A stretch of 21,416 nucleotides of DNA, from NCBI GenBank assembly GCA_002344785.1, contig DDUL01000011.1:12935-34350 (forward strand), given 5' to 3'. Below the pieces are notes generated by a model. That model worked only from the letters and a program-made list of their open reading frames with translations, was not told the DNA's origin and did no database searches. Each line of letters begins with the position of its first letter. Position 1 is the first letter of the stretch. The translations under genes were made by a program, and so were the position numbers. Origin of the DNA: Bdellovibrionaceae bacterium UBA2339 (lineage in GTDB: Bacteria; Bdellovibrionota; Bdellovibrionia; Bdellovibrionales; JAMPXM01). Positions 12,734-20,550 of this stretch are shown in pieces.

Positions 12734-14413
12734 TTAAGCCTTAGTTTCGCGAAGTGCTCGACGCAAAATCTTTCCGACATTGGTTTTGGGCAGTTCGTTT
12801 CGAAACTCCACGGACTTTGGAACTTTGTAAGCGGTCAGTCCCGCGCGTGCGTGTTCAATCACGCTCTCAGCGGTGAGGTTCGGATCTTTCTTAACCACAA
12901 AGACTTTCACAACCTCGCCGGACTTTTCATCCGGCACGCCGACGGCCGCGACTTCAAGTACTCCGGGATGGCTAGCGATCACATCTTCAACTTCGTTCGG
13001 GTAAACGTTGAAGCCCGACACCAAAATCATGTCCTTCTTTCGGTCGACGATCTTGGTGAAACCGTCGGCGTCCATGATGCCGACGTCTCCAGATTTGAAC
13101 CAACCGTCTTTGGTCATGACGTTTGAAGTTTCATCCGGACGTTGCCAATAACCCTTCATGACTTGCGGGCCCTTGATGGCGATTTCACCGCGTTCACCCA
13201 GCGGCACGTCTTGGCCGTTGTCATCGATGATTTTGATGAAGGTCGAAGGCAGCGGCAGGCCGATCATGCCGGCGCGATCCGTGCCATCGATGGGATTACA
13301 GCTGGCCACAGGTGAAGTTTCAGTGAGGCCATAGCCTTCGACGATGGTGGTGCCCGTGACCTCTTTCCAGCGCTTGGCCACAGCGGCCTGCAAGGCCATG
13401 CCGCCGGCAACAGAAATTTTCACGTTCGAGAAATCGAGTTTTTGGAACTCAGGATTATTGAGCAAAGCATTGTAGAGCGTGTTCACGCCGGTGCCGACGG
13501 TCCACTTGTGTTTTCCCAGCTCTTTCACAAAGCCCGGAATGTCGCGCGGGTTGGTGATGAGGATATTCTCAGCTCCGTACTTCACCAGCGCCAGCGCGTT
13601 CACCGTGAATGCGAAGATGTGATAGAGCGGCAGGGCGCAAATCGCGACTTCTTCGCCCTCTTTGAGTTTGGGAAGCATCCACGCGCGGATTTGTTCCATG
13701 TTGGAGACAATATTTCGATGCGTGAGCATCGCACCCTTGGAAACACCGGTGGTGCCGCCGGTGTACTGAAGAAAAGCGATCTCATCGAGCTCCATCGGCA
13801 CGCGTGTCCAAGTCAGCTCAGCTCCGCGTTTGAGCACTTGCTGAAACGGAATGGCCTCGGGCAGGGAAAAGTCCGGCACCATTTTTTTGACGTAACGGAC
13901 CACGCTGTTGACGATCAGCGATTTCGGAAAGCCCAACATGTCGCCTAGCTCAGTGACGATCACATGGCGCACGCTGGTCTCATGCAAAATCTTTTGTAGG
14001 TTGTGCGCGAAATTCGCGACGATCACAATCGCAGTGCAGCCTGCGTCGTTGAATTGGTGCTTCATCTCGCGCTCGGTGTAGAGCGGGTTGGTGTTGACGA
14101 CGACAAGGCCAGCTTTCAGTGCGCCGAACAGCGCGACCGGGTATTGCAGCACATTCGGCATTTGAATGGCGATGCGTTCGCCCTTTTTCATCTTCAGTTC
14201 GTTTTGCAGAAATGCCGCGAAGGTCTCGGCCTTGCGATTGAGCTCGCTGAAGGTCAGCGTGCGCCCCATGCAGGTGAAGGCGGGGCGAGTGGGGAAACGG
14301 CCGACGGCCTCTTCGAAAACGTCGAGCGCGGATTTGTACTTGTTGACCTGATCATCAATGGTGACAGGAACGCCCTTGGGATAGTTTTTGGTCCAGAAAG
14401 CGGCCGTTGACAT
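12734..14413 (-). CDS. fadD: Long-chain fatty-acid--CoA ligase
   Basis: A 559-residue ANL-superfamily adenylating enzyme that activates fatty acids to acyl-CoA for beta-oxidation or lipid use; E. coli FadD has nearly the same length. The ATP-binding P-loop is YTGGTTGVSKGAM (217-229), the adenine/AMP motif is YGLTETSP (361-368), the fatty-acyl signature region begins DGWFKSGDVG (436-445) and runs to DRKKDMI, and the catalytic lysine is K548 in KTNVGK. LVSGFNVYPNEVE is also typical of FadD. The start at 14413 has GGAGGA six bases before it, better than an in-frame ATG six codons upstream. The gene is alone with its own terminator; a 93-bp gap separates it from the next gene upstream. Confidence 0.95.
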   Translation of the reverse strand: MSTAAFWTKNYPKGVPVTIDDQVNKYKSALDVFEEAVGRFPTRPAFTCMGRTLTFSELNRKAETFAAFLQNELKMKKGERIAIQMPNVLQYPVALFGALKAGLVVVNTNPLYTEREMKHQFNDAGCTAIVIVANFAHNLQKILHETSVRHVIVTELGDMLGFPKSLIVNSVVRYVKKMVPDFSLPEAIPFQQVLKRGAELTWTRVPMELDEIAFLQYTGGTTGVSKGAMLTHRNIVSNMEQIRAWMLPKLKEGEEVAICALPLYHIFAFTVNALALVKYGAENILITNPRDIPGFVKELGKHKWTVGTGVNTLYNALLNNPEFQKLDFSNVKISVAGGMALQAAVAKRWKEVTGTTIVEGYGLTETSPVASCNPIDGTDRAGMIGLPLPSTFIKIIDDNGQDVPLGERGEIAIKGPQVMKGYWQRPDETSNVMTKDGWFKSGDVGIMDADGFTKIVDRKKDMILVSGFNVYPNEVEDVIASHPGVLEVAAVGVPDEKSGEVVKVFVVKKDPNLTAESVIEHARAGLTAYKVPKSVEFRNELPKTNVGKILRRALRETKA

Positions 14414-14506
14414 CGAAGTCCTCCCGATCAAAACGCAAATTCGTTCATTTCAAGGTGAAGCCCAAGACTAACACGAGCCGCCGACTGCGCAATGAATTCT
14501 CACGAC

Positions 14507-15061
14507 TCATTGAGGAGTTGTTGGGCGAAGCAAGCAGCGCGATCGCACCGCGAACTTTTCATGCGGCACAGCCCATGCGTAGACGTATTCGATGCCGCCA
14601 TCATGACGTAGGGCCAGCGTGATTTCCTCGCGGAAGCGACTCATGTCCTCGGGATCGCCGAGGCGAAACACGGCACGCGTCGAGTAGGATCCGTCTTGCG
14701 TTAGTTCAACCAATGGCAGGCGCAACACACCAGGCGTGTTGGTCGACACCGTCCAAAGACAAAGGCCCGGCTGAGCCAAGTCCTCGCTGATCCAAGTGCG
14801 CTCTTCATGGAAGGCTTGCTCCGTGTCTTCCGCGCGAAATCGCAATTCAATCAGGCTGTCATCCAACTGTGCTTCGAGAAGAAAGCGCGCTTGAAAGCTT
14901 TCGCCCTCGTGATTCAAACCTTCGCCGCGATAAAGTCCTGTCGCCGCCTTCAGCGCCTGCAGAAGGGGAATGGATGTCGAGTTCGCGGTCATCGGTTGGT
15001 TCGGCTGTGTGTTCGACGGTGTGTTCGGCACTTCCGCTTTCGACATATCCGCAGTCGGCAT
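14507..15061 (-). CDS. Hypothetical protein, possible lipocalin-like beta-barrel
   Basis: A 184-residue protein I do not recognise. Residues 1-33 are rich in Pro, Asn, Thr and Ser and look disordered. From about 38 the sequence alternates hydrophobic and polar residues in short strands: ATGLYRGEGLNHEG, SFQARFLLEAQLDDSLIELRFRAED, HEERTWISED, GLCLWTVSTN, REEITLALRHDGGIEYVYAWA. The G-x-Y-x-G-E-G start followed by strands resembles calycin/lipocalin-like small barrels, but this is only a fold guess. No signal peptide is seen. The ATG at 15061 has AAAGGA six bases upstream; an in-frame TTG two codons earlier is less likely. Three 16-bp tandem repeats lie immediately upstream. Confidence 0.7.
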   Translation of the reverse strand: MPTADMSKAEVPNTPSNTQPNQPMTANSTSIPLLQALKAATGLYRGEGLNHEGESFQARFLLEAQLDDSLIELRFRAEDTEQAFHEERTWISEDLAQPGLCLWTVSTNTPGVLRLPLVELTQDGSYSTRAVFRLGDPEDMSRFREEITLALRHDGGIEYVYAWAVPHEKFAVRSRCLLRPTTPQ

Positions 15062-15073
15062 GGGCAATCCTTT

Positions 15074-15121
15074 CAGCGAAGGTTGGGCTCAGCGAAGGTT
15101 GGGCTCAGCGAAGGTTGGGCC
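15074..15121. repeat. Three 16-bp tandem repeats upstream of the 184-residue protein gene
   Basis: The unit is CAGCGAAGGTTGGGCT; copies lie at 15074-15089, 15090-15105 and 15106-15121, identical except for the last base of the third. The array begins 12 bases upstream of the ATG at 15061, so it abuts the ribosome-binding site and fills the 5' leader of the minus-strand gene. Near-perfect identity suggests a recent or unstable duplication. Confidence 0.95.
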
Positions 15122-15144
15122 AAGATCTTGAGCAGTTCAAACGA

Positions 15145-15174
15145 GTGCGGAGCAAAACGCACTTTGCTCCGCAC
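15145..15174 (-). terminator. Strong hairpin, putative terminator after the 160-residue protein gene
   Basis: GTGCGGAGCAAA, 6-base loop, TTTGCTCCGCAC: a 12-bp perfect stem about 45-75 bases after the stop of the minus-strand gene. On that strand the tail is TCGTTTGAAC, with few Ts, so termination may be partial. It separates two hypothetical genes. Confidence 0.6.
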
Positions 15175-15219
15175 CAAGTTGCTTGCGCGGGGCGGCGCAG
15201 CGCTCCGCAGGAGTCTTCG

Positions 15220-15702
15220 TTACTCGGCATACCAGAAGGCGCGAATCACCAGCACCAGATCTTCAGTTTCGCTCAAGAAGTAGTAGAGGTCTTCGAGGCC
15301 CGTGCCGCTCATGTAGTTCGTTGAAAGACCGACGATCTGAGCTTCTTGCACGCGATGATCGCGGATCCAAGCGCGCAGCTCGGCCTCGCTGTCGGCGCTC
15401 AGGCCGCCCCACTCGCCTTTTGAAGCGAGAAGTTCTTGAACGGCGGCTTCGGGCGTCGAGGCCACAGGCGAGTAGCCATCGACCTCATAAGAGCGGCGAT
15501 AATAGTCCTGACGAATGCGCTTGCCGACTTCATCGAAAATTGCCGCAGGCGAAGTGCGCGAGCTGCGCCCCGAGATCGCATAGATCTCGGCGGCTTCGAT
15601 GTCGGGTCCTTGTGGGGTGAGGCTGGCGCGAAGTGCGGCTTCGGCCTGCGAGCCGACAAAGAGCAAAAGCGAAAGCATCATGATCGAAAACGAACGAAAC
15701 AT
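15220..15702 (-). CDS. Secreted hypothetical protein
   Basis: A 160-residue protein of unknown function. Residues 1-22 form a Sec signal peptide (hydrophobic core SIMMLSLLLFVGS, cleavage likely after AEA), so the mature protein of about 138 residues should be periplasmic or secreted. It has no cysteine. The mature part is acidic and mixed alpha/beta, with IFDEVGKRIRQDYYRRSYEVDGYSP and a C-terminal DLYYFLSETEDLVLVIRAFWYAE region (split here only by description). The last part reads like a small regulatory or inhibitor domain, but I recognise no family. The ribosome-binding site is replaced by an 11-G run four bases before the ATG. It lies 131 bp after lysA and may receive read-through from the lysCA operon. 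Confidence 0.75.
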   Translation of the reverse strand: MFRSFSIMMLSLLLFVGSQAEAALRASLTPQGPDIEAAEIYAISGRSSRTSPAAIFDEVGKRIRQDYYRRSYEVDGYSPVASTPEAAVQELLASKGEWGGLSADSEAELRAWIRDHRVQEAQIVGLSTNYMSGTGLEDLYYFLSETEDLVLVIRAFWYAE

Positions 15703-15706
15703 AGAA

Positions 15707-15717
15707 CCCCCCCCCCC
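15707..15717. repeat. 11-base C/G homopolymer at a ribosome-binding site
   Basis: A run of 11 C on the plus strand, read as 11 G on the minus strand, ends four bases before the ATG of the 160-residue secreted protein. A G-run of this length can pair weakly with the anti-Shine-Dalgarno and is prone to slippage. It is also a common place for sequencing length errors. Confidence 0.9.
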
Positions 15718-15833
15718 GGTTTGTTGGGCCTGGACATGGCCTTGGCGTGACGGGGAGAGGATTCGAGGATTCTGAGCGAATTGGCCAGTTGGGATTGTGT
15801 TCGGAGAAAATTCGACTTGGTTCAGGCGGCGAA

Positions 15834-17105
15834 TCAGCCGGTGATTTGACCTTCGGCGAAGAAAAATTCTCCAGCCGGGCCTCGGCGATTGTAATCACTC
15901 GACATTGTTCGCCCATAGGCGCCGCTATCCAACACGGCCAAGCGGTGGCCGGCTTGCGGAGTCGGCAATTCGCGATCCCGAGCAAAGAAATCGGAGCTTT
16001 CGCAGATGGGACCCACCACATCGAAACTTTGGCGGACCTGCTGGGAGTCGGTGAGCAGCGGTGAAATGCGATGATGAGCTTCGTAGAGAGTTGGGCGCAG
16101 TAGCAGATTCATGCCCGCATCGACGATGATGAAGTCCTTCAGCGGCGTTCGCTTCACGTACTGAACTTCGGTGATGAGAAGGCCAGCGCGCGCCACCAGC
16201 CAGCGGCCGGGCTCCAACATGATCTCACGCAAGCTGCCCTCTTGAAGCAAAGCTTGCGTGTGGCGAGTGAGGCAAGCGGCGAAGTCGTCAACCAGCGCGA
16301 CTTCTTGAGCCTCGTCTTCGGTTTCGTAGCGAATGCCCAGACCGCCGCCAGCATCAAAGCGATCCCACAACATGTGCGAATGACTTTTGCTTTGCAGGCG
16401 AAGCTCTTGTTGGAGTCGCAACGCCAGTGCCAGCGCTTCATCGACAGCCTCGAGATCAAGAAGCTGCGAACCGATGTGCACGGAAAGTCCGCGAAGCTGC
16501 AAGGGCGCTGGCGTGCGGCTCAGTCGCGCGACGGCTTCGCGAATTGCGGACTCGTCCATGCCAAACTTATTTTCGCGAAACCCCGTGGTGATGTACGGAT
16601 GAGTTTCGGGGCAAACGTTGGGATTGAGTCGTAGCCCCAGAGCAATCGGGGCGCGCAGAGAGGATTTCTGCTCCAGCGCCATGGCTTCAATGCGCTCCAA
16701 CTCCTCGAGGCTTTCGACATTGATCTGTTTCAGACCCGAGGCAAAGGCAAAGCTCAACTCTTGTCGTGTCTTCGCGACGCCGGAAAAGATGATGTTCGCG
16801 GCGCTCATTCCCGCGGCCAGGGCGAGTTTGGCTTCGCCTGCACTGACGACATCGGCGCCGATGCCTTCGTCTTTGAGAGCAGAGAGCACGCGCGCATGAT
16901 CATTGGCTTTCACGGCATAGTGAATCTGCACGGGCAGGCCCTTGAGAGCGGACTTGAGTCTTCGCGCACGAGCGCGCACATGATCGAGGTTCATGAGCCA
17001 AAACGGCGTCGGGCAAGCGGCGGTGAGTTCCGCCACGCTGTAGGTCGTGCCGCTCGATGAATTGAGTCTCACTTCGTGAGGCCCGACGCTATAGGCGGAA
17101 TTCAT
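15834..17105 (-). CDS. lysA: Diaminopimelate decarboxylase
   Basis: A 423-residue PLP enzyme of alanine-racemase fold type III that converts meso-diaminopimelate to L-lysine, the last step of the pathway; length is normal. The PLP lysine is K66 in HYAVKAN. Other family blocks are GADVVSAGE, LSVHIGSQ, FDAGGGLGI (phosphate-binding), LEPGRWLVA, VDAGMNLLLRPTLYEAHH, and CESSDFFA with the active-site Cys. GAYGRTMSSDYN near the C-terminus supplies the substrate-binding tyrosine across the dimer. The N-terminal 20 residues are a short extension. The start codon overlaps the lysC stop as ATGA, so the two enzymes are translationally coupled, joining the first and last steps of lysine synthesis. Confidence 0.96.
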   Translation of the reverse strand: MNSAYSVGPHEVRLNSSSGTTYSVAELTAACPTPFWLMNLDHVRARARRLKSALKGLPVQIHYAVKANDHARVLSALKDEGIGADVVSAGEAKLALAAGMSAANIIFSGVAKTRQELSFAFASGLKQINVESLEELERIEAMALEQKSSLRAPIALGLRLNPNVCPETHPYITTGFRENKFGMDESAIREAVARLSRTPAPLQLRGLSVHIGSQLLDLEAVDEALALALRLQQELRLQSKSHSHMLWDRFDAGGGLGIRYETEDEAQEVALVDDFAACLTRHTQALLQEGSLREIMLEPGRWLVARAGLLITEVQYVKRTPLKDFIIVDAGMNLLLRPTLYEAHHRISPLLTDSQQVRQSFDVVGPICESSDFFARDRELPTPQAGHRLAVLDSGAYGRTMSSDYNRRGPAGEFFFAEGQITG

Positions 17106-18331
17106 GCGCGATCCAAACCAAACTCAGTGTGCAAGGCGTTGGCCGCCGCACTCAAATTCGCTTGATCAATCACCGCGCTGATCTTGATTTCCGATGTCGT
17201 CACTAAGTGCACCGGAACACTGTGGCGAGCGAGGACGCTGAAGAAGCGCGCGGCCACACCGGGGTGATTGCGCATGCCCACGCCGACAACTGAAATCTTC
17301 GCCATGTTTTCAATGAGGCTCACTTCGGTTTTCGCTTCGACGAAGTCTTTGAGGACTTGGCGCGAGAGCGGAATGTCCTCTTTGGTCACGCTGAACGCAA
17401 GTCGCTGGCCTTCGTTCGTCTCGCTCTGAGTGATGATGTCGACCACAACACCTTTTGCGGCGAGACGCTCAAAGAGCGAGGCCAAAAACTGCGGCCCACC
17501 CGGGACGGGGAAGAGTTTGAACACCGCCGTGTTGGCATCATGAGTGACGGCGCTGACGACGGGTTGTTCGAGTTGCGTGTTCATATCGGCCTCCGGGAGA
17601 ATCCAAGTTCCTTCGCGATCTTCAAAGGTTGAACGAAGGTGAATCTTCACATTGTATTTCGCACCGATCTCCACGCATCGAATGTGCAAGACCTTCGAAC
17701 CGAGAGCGGCCATTTCCATCATTTCTTCGGCGGACACAGTTTTCATTTCAGCCGCGCGTGGTACCAGACGCGGATCAGCGGTGAAGACGGCGGGAACATC
17801 GGTGTAGATTTCGCACTCGCGCGCACCGATCGCGGCCGCTAAGGCCACAGCTGTGGTGTCGCTACCGCCGCGCCCGAGAGTGGTGATGTTGTCTTCCGGA
17901 TCCACGCCTTGAAAGCCGGCCACCACGGGGATGATGCCCTTTTGAACCAAGCCGAGCAGCACGCTGGAGTCGATGGATTGAATTCGCGCTTTAGCGAAAG
18001 TGGAGTCCGTGCGAATACCAGCTTGGTAGGCGAGCAGCGGCTGCGCACGCAGTCCGCGCTTGGCGAGCGCGATGGACAAGAGCGAAATCGAAACTTGTTC
18101 GCCGCTGGCGACCAGCATGTCATAGGCGCCGCCGCGATAATCCGGATCGATTTGTTCGGCGAGTCCGATCAGCCGATTGGTTTCACCACTCATAGCACTG
18201 GCGACAACGATGGGCCGTTGGCCTCGGGCCACGTCTTTGAGAAGTCGATCGGCGAGATTTTCGATGCGCTCAATCGAGCCCACTGAAGTGCCGCCGTATT
18301 TTTTCACCAGGATGTGTTCGGCATGACGCAT
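17102..18331 (-). CDS. lysC: Aspartate kinase
   Basis: A 409-residue monofunctional aspartokinase that phosphorylates L-aspartate, the entry step to lysine, threonine, methionine and diaminopimelate. The amino-acid-kinase domain (1-250) shows KYGGTSVGS (11-19), VVASAMSGETNRL, SGEQVS, TLGRGGSDTTAVALA and EIYTDVPAVFTADPR. Two C-terminal ACT domains (about 265-335 and 340-409) include FLASLFERLAAKGVVVDIIT and VGVGMRNHPGVAARFFSVL, and mediate feedback inhibition by lysine and/or threonine. It is of the alpha/beta class with a possible internal beta-subunit start, which I cannot confirm here. The ATG at 18331 has only a weak GGAA upstream. It is the first gene of the lysC-lysA operon, transcribed from the divergent region at 18332-18712. 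Confidence 0.96.
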   Translation of the reverse strand: MRHAEHILVKKYGGTSVGSIERIENLADRLLKDVARGQRPIVVASAMSGETNRLIGLAEQIDPDYRGGAYDMLVASGEQVSISLLSIALAKRGLRAQPLLAYQAGIRTDSTFAKARIQSIDSSVLLGLVQKGIIPVVAGFQGVDPEDNITTLGRGGSDTTAVALAAAIGARECEIYTDVPAVFTADPRLVPRAAEMKTVSAEEMMEMAALGSKVLHIRCVEIGAKYNVKIHLRSTFEDREGTWILPEADMNTQLEQPVVSAVTHDANTAVFKLFPVPGGPQFLASLFERLAAKGVVVDIITQSETNEGQRLAFSVTKEDIPLSRQVLKDFVEAKTEVSLIENMAKISVVGVGMRNHPGVAARFFSVLARHSVPVHLVTTSEIKISAVIDQANLSAAANALHTEFGLDRA

Positions 18332-18712
18332 AGTTTTTGTTCCAAAAAGAGAGCGGATTTCGGATTATTGGCGAGAAGCGTTAAGAGGTCCAGCGCGATC
18401 GCGAAGTGAAATAAAAACTCCAATATTGTCAGAGCCTTGGCGCCGAAATGGGGCCTTTTGCAAGCACTCTGGTCGGGCCAGTTCAGGGGCGTGGTCGGAC
18501 CAATTCGGACGGCTTCTGAGCGCAGATCGATAAGCGAGTTAAGCTCTTGGAATCTCAAGTGAAGTTGGCAAATGTGGACTTGCGGTGGGTTTGTCTAAAT
18601 ACTTGAAATGTCAGGGAATTCCGCGCTCCGTCAGACGTTGGCGGGGCCGATGCGGACCCCTAGGCTTGGAGTTGGGCTCGGCATTCGAGTCCACAAAAGG
18701 AGCATGCACATC
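18332..18712. other. 381-bp divergent promoter region of lysC and the lipoprotein gene
   Basis: No convincing gene is present; the frame at 18304-18558 on the minus strand has no family features. Besides the paired repeats at 18471-18506 it holds CGTC-A-GACG at 18629-18637 and a G+C-rich hairpin, GGGGCC with GGACCCC, at 18643-18660 in the lipoprotein leader. I looked for a lysine riboswitch upstream of lysC and did not recognise one. No strong -35/-10 pair is evident. Confidence 0.6.
18471..18506. promoter_or_regulatory. Two palindromic direct repeats 22 bp apart, candidate operator
   Basis: GGTCGGGCCAGTTC (18471-18484) and GGTCGGACCAATTC (18493-18506) agree at 12 of 14 positions. Each contains an inverted repeat: TGGTC-G-GACCA is perfect in the second copy and has one mismatch in the first. 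The start-to-start distance is 22 bp, two helical turns, so bound dimers would lie on one DNA face. Location between lysC and the lipoprotein gene fits control of one or both. Confidence 0.55.
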
Positions 18713-19405
18713 ATGGGACAGTCGCAATCACGCACAGTCAAAGCGGCCACATCGGACCAATCTCAGAGTCGGTTTTTAAATGAGTACCTTGTCTTCGCCA
18801 TTTTGATGTTGGCGCTGGGGCTTTTGGTCAGCCTCACCGGTTGCTCATCAAATCCTCACAAAGCCGAAGAGATCGAAACCAAGATTGAAAACAAGGGGCA
18901 GTTGTCCGGCGACACGCAGTTGGGTGTAAAGGACGGCAACATGGTGGTGCAGCGTAAAGTTCTGATGAACGAAGAGCTGCGCCGTCTGCAGAATGAAGTC
19001 TTTGAACTTGAAGATCGAGTCTACGGAAGCCGCAAATACGGGTCGAAGGGACTTTATGGCGTGCTCAAAGATTGCCGAGCGGATTTGTCGTCGAAGGCCT
19101 TGGGCGGTAACGGCAAGCTCACGTTCACAGAGCCGATTGATCGCGTGACGGACAAAGAAGAGGAATTCAAAATCGGCTTGGACGAGAAGCAAGAGCTGGT
19201 CGGCGTGAGCGAAGAGTTTTTGAAGGATCGCATTGAGCGATTTAAAAAATATAAAGTGGTGTTGCAGAAGCGTCAGGACGAGTACGAAGAAAAAGTCGAC
19301 ATCTGCAAGAACGATCTTTCGCAAAAGCGCGCTGAATTGAAGATCAAAGAAGACGAAGCCAAGAAGTTGGGCGCGCCACAAGGCAACGCCCCTTCCGGTC
19401 AGTAA
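18713..19405 (+). CDS. Coiled-coil lipoprotein of unknown function
   Basis: A 230-residue predicted lipoprotein. The lipobox is SLTGC with the acylated Cys at 44, preceded by the hydrophobic stretch YLVFAILMLALGLLVS. The n-region is unusually long (about 24 residues, Ser/Gln-rich with an SQSR duplication). The mature part is highly charged and mostly helical. Residues from about 150 to 220 (KEEEFKIGLDEKQEL through KRAELKIKEDEAKKL) look like a coiled coil; C-terminal residues are Pro/Gly-rich. The ATG at 18713 sits ten bases after AAGGAG; an in-frame ATG at 18704 is too close to it. The next gene starts about 32 bases downstream, so both are probably one operon. I recognise no named family. 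Confidence 0.8.
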   Translation: MGQSQSRTVKAATSDQSQSRFLNEYLVFAILMLALGLLVSLTGCSSNPHKAEEIETKIENKGQLSGDTQLGVKDGNMVVQRKVLMNEELRRLQNEVFELEDRVYGSRKYGSKGLYGVLKDCRADLSSKALGGNGKLTFTEPIDRVTDKEEEFKIGLDEKQELVGVSEEFLKDRIERFKKYKVVLQKRQDEYEEKVDICKNDLSQKRAELKIKEDEAKKLGAPQGNAPSGQ

Positions 19406-19437
19406 ATACGTTGTTTGTAAATCCGTTATCTAAGGAC

Positions 19438-20550
19438 ATGCACTTGATCGAGGAAACAACTTCGACATCGAATGACTCGATCGCCGTGGCCAAGGCTGCG
19501 GCTACAGCTACAGCTGCGGTGGCCCCCAGCGTGGAGCTACCGCGAATTGAAAGTGAAGCTGAGCTCACTGAGATCGGCTTGGTTCGCAAAGTCGCGCCGA
19601 TCGTCGAAGGTTTTCCGGATCGCTTGCCTCGCGCCGATGAAATTGCGGATCTCAACGCACACTTTGGTCCGGTGTTGACAGCCGTCGCCCTGGAGCAAAT
19701 CTGTCGGCGGCTCAATCCGCATGCGGCATTTCGCGAAGTGGTCGAGGCCGCCGGCCGCGAAGCCGTGCAGGGGCGTGCGCCGCAGCTTTCTCCGGATCGT
19801 CGACCTGAAGTTCTCATTGTGGAATCCACGGATCCGTTTTGGCCGGGGCGCAAGTGGGGTCAGCATGTCGAGCCGTGGCGAAGTTGGGTGAGAAAGTCGG
19901 GATGCACGACAGACTTCATTCGCACCAGTGCCACCGCCGGCGTGCAAAGCAATGCCGAGAGCATCGTTCGTGAATTGAAACGTCAAACACATGCGCCGCT
20001 GATCTTGTTGTCGCAAGGTCAGGGCTCGCTGGAAGTTCGCTGGGCGCTGGAGCATTTGGCGGCGACGGCACCCGAAGCTCTGGCAGGAATCGGAGCTTGG
20101 GTGAGTGTCGGCGGAGGAGCGCGTGGCCTGTCGATGGCCGCGTGGCGATCGCGCAGTTGGTGGCGACTCACGCAAGCGGAAATGGCTTTGTCGATGAAAG
20201 GCCGACCGCCGCAATTGATGCGATCGCTGTCCAGCGCGCATCCGCGCGTGATGCGACCATTGGCTGCACCCTTTCGGGACTCAAACGGACGATCCATTTT
20301 GTGCGTCTCGGTTGTCGGCTTGGCTTTGCCTTCGGATGTGCCGCAAGCGATGTGGAGTGAGTTTCAGGCTTTCTCCAGATGGATCGGCCCCAATGATGGT
20401 GTCGCGTCTTTTCAAGATCAGGTCTTGGGTGTCGGCTATGTGCTGCCGATTCTGGGGCTCACCGCCGCGCCCGAATCGGCTCGGCTGGGACCGTGGCTGG
20501 CGGGCATTTGCTCTGTGCTCGCGCAAAAGCTATCAGCGCCGAACGCATAG
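19438..20550 (+). CDS. Hypothetical protein, possible alpha/beta-hydrolase-like
   Basis: A 370-residue protein with no recognised family. Residues 1-40 are Thr/Ser/Ala-rich, with an AATATAAVA-type low-complexity run. From about 125 the pattern VLIVESTDPFWPG, a helix-rich part, then APLILLSQGQGSLEVRWALEHL, and GIGAWVSVGGGARG resembles the strand-nucleophile elbow-helix order of alpha/beta hydrolases. The elbow would be GQGS, which departs from GxSxG, so enzymatic activity is doubtful. Late residues GPNDGVASFQDQVLG hold an Asp, and no clear catalytic His is obvious. The start is uncertain: AAGGA lies one base before the ATG at 19438 and seven bases before an in-frame TTG at 19444. It follows the lipoprotein gene closely and overlaps the convergent gene by 18 bp. 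Confidence 0.7.
   Translation: MHLIEETTSTSNDSIAVAKAAATATAAVAPSVELPRIESEAELTEIGLVRKVAPIVEGFPDRLPRADEIADLNAHFGPVLTAVALEQICRRLNPHAAFREVVEAAGREAVQGRAPQLSPDRRPEVLIVESTDPFWPGRKWGQHVEPWRSWVRKSGCTTDFIRTSATAGVQSNAESIVRELKRQTHAPLILLSQGQGSLEVRWALEHLAATAPEALAGIGAWVSVGGGARGLSMAAWRSRSWWRLTQAEMALSMKGRPPQLMRSLSSAHPRVMRPLAAPFRDSNGRSILCVSVVGLALPSDVPQAMWSEFQAFSRWIGPNDGVASFQDQVLGVGYVLPILGLTAAPESARLGPWLAGICSVLAQKLSAPNA

Noticed and set aside
12368..13126. A 252-codon plus-strand open frame entering fadD
   Set aside because: Most of it is antisense to the C-terminal part of fadD, and it crosses the fadD terminator; no motifs.
15061..15067. TTG start at 15067 for the 184-residue protein
   Set aside because: The ATG two codons downstream has the better spacing from AAAGGA.
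15074..15121. CRISPR-like array
   Set aside because: The 16-bp units are directly contiguous with no spacers, and no cas gene is present.
18332..18600. Lysine riboswitch ahead of lysC
   Set aside because: No recognisable five-helix junction or conserved AGAGGUGC-type element was seen by eye on the minus strand.
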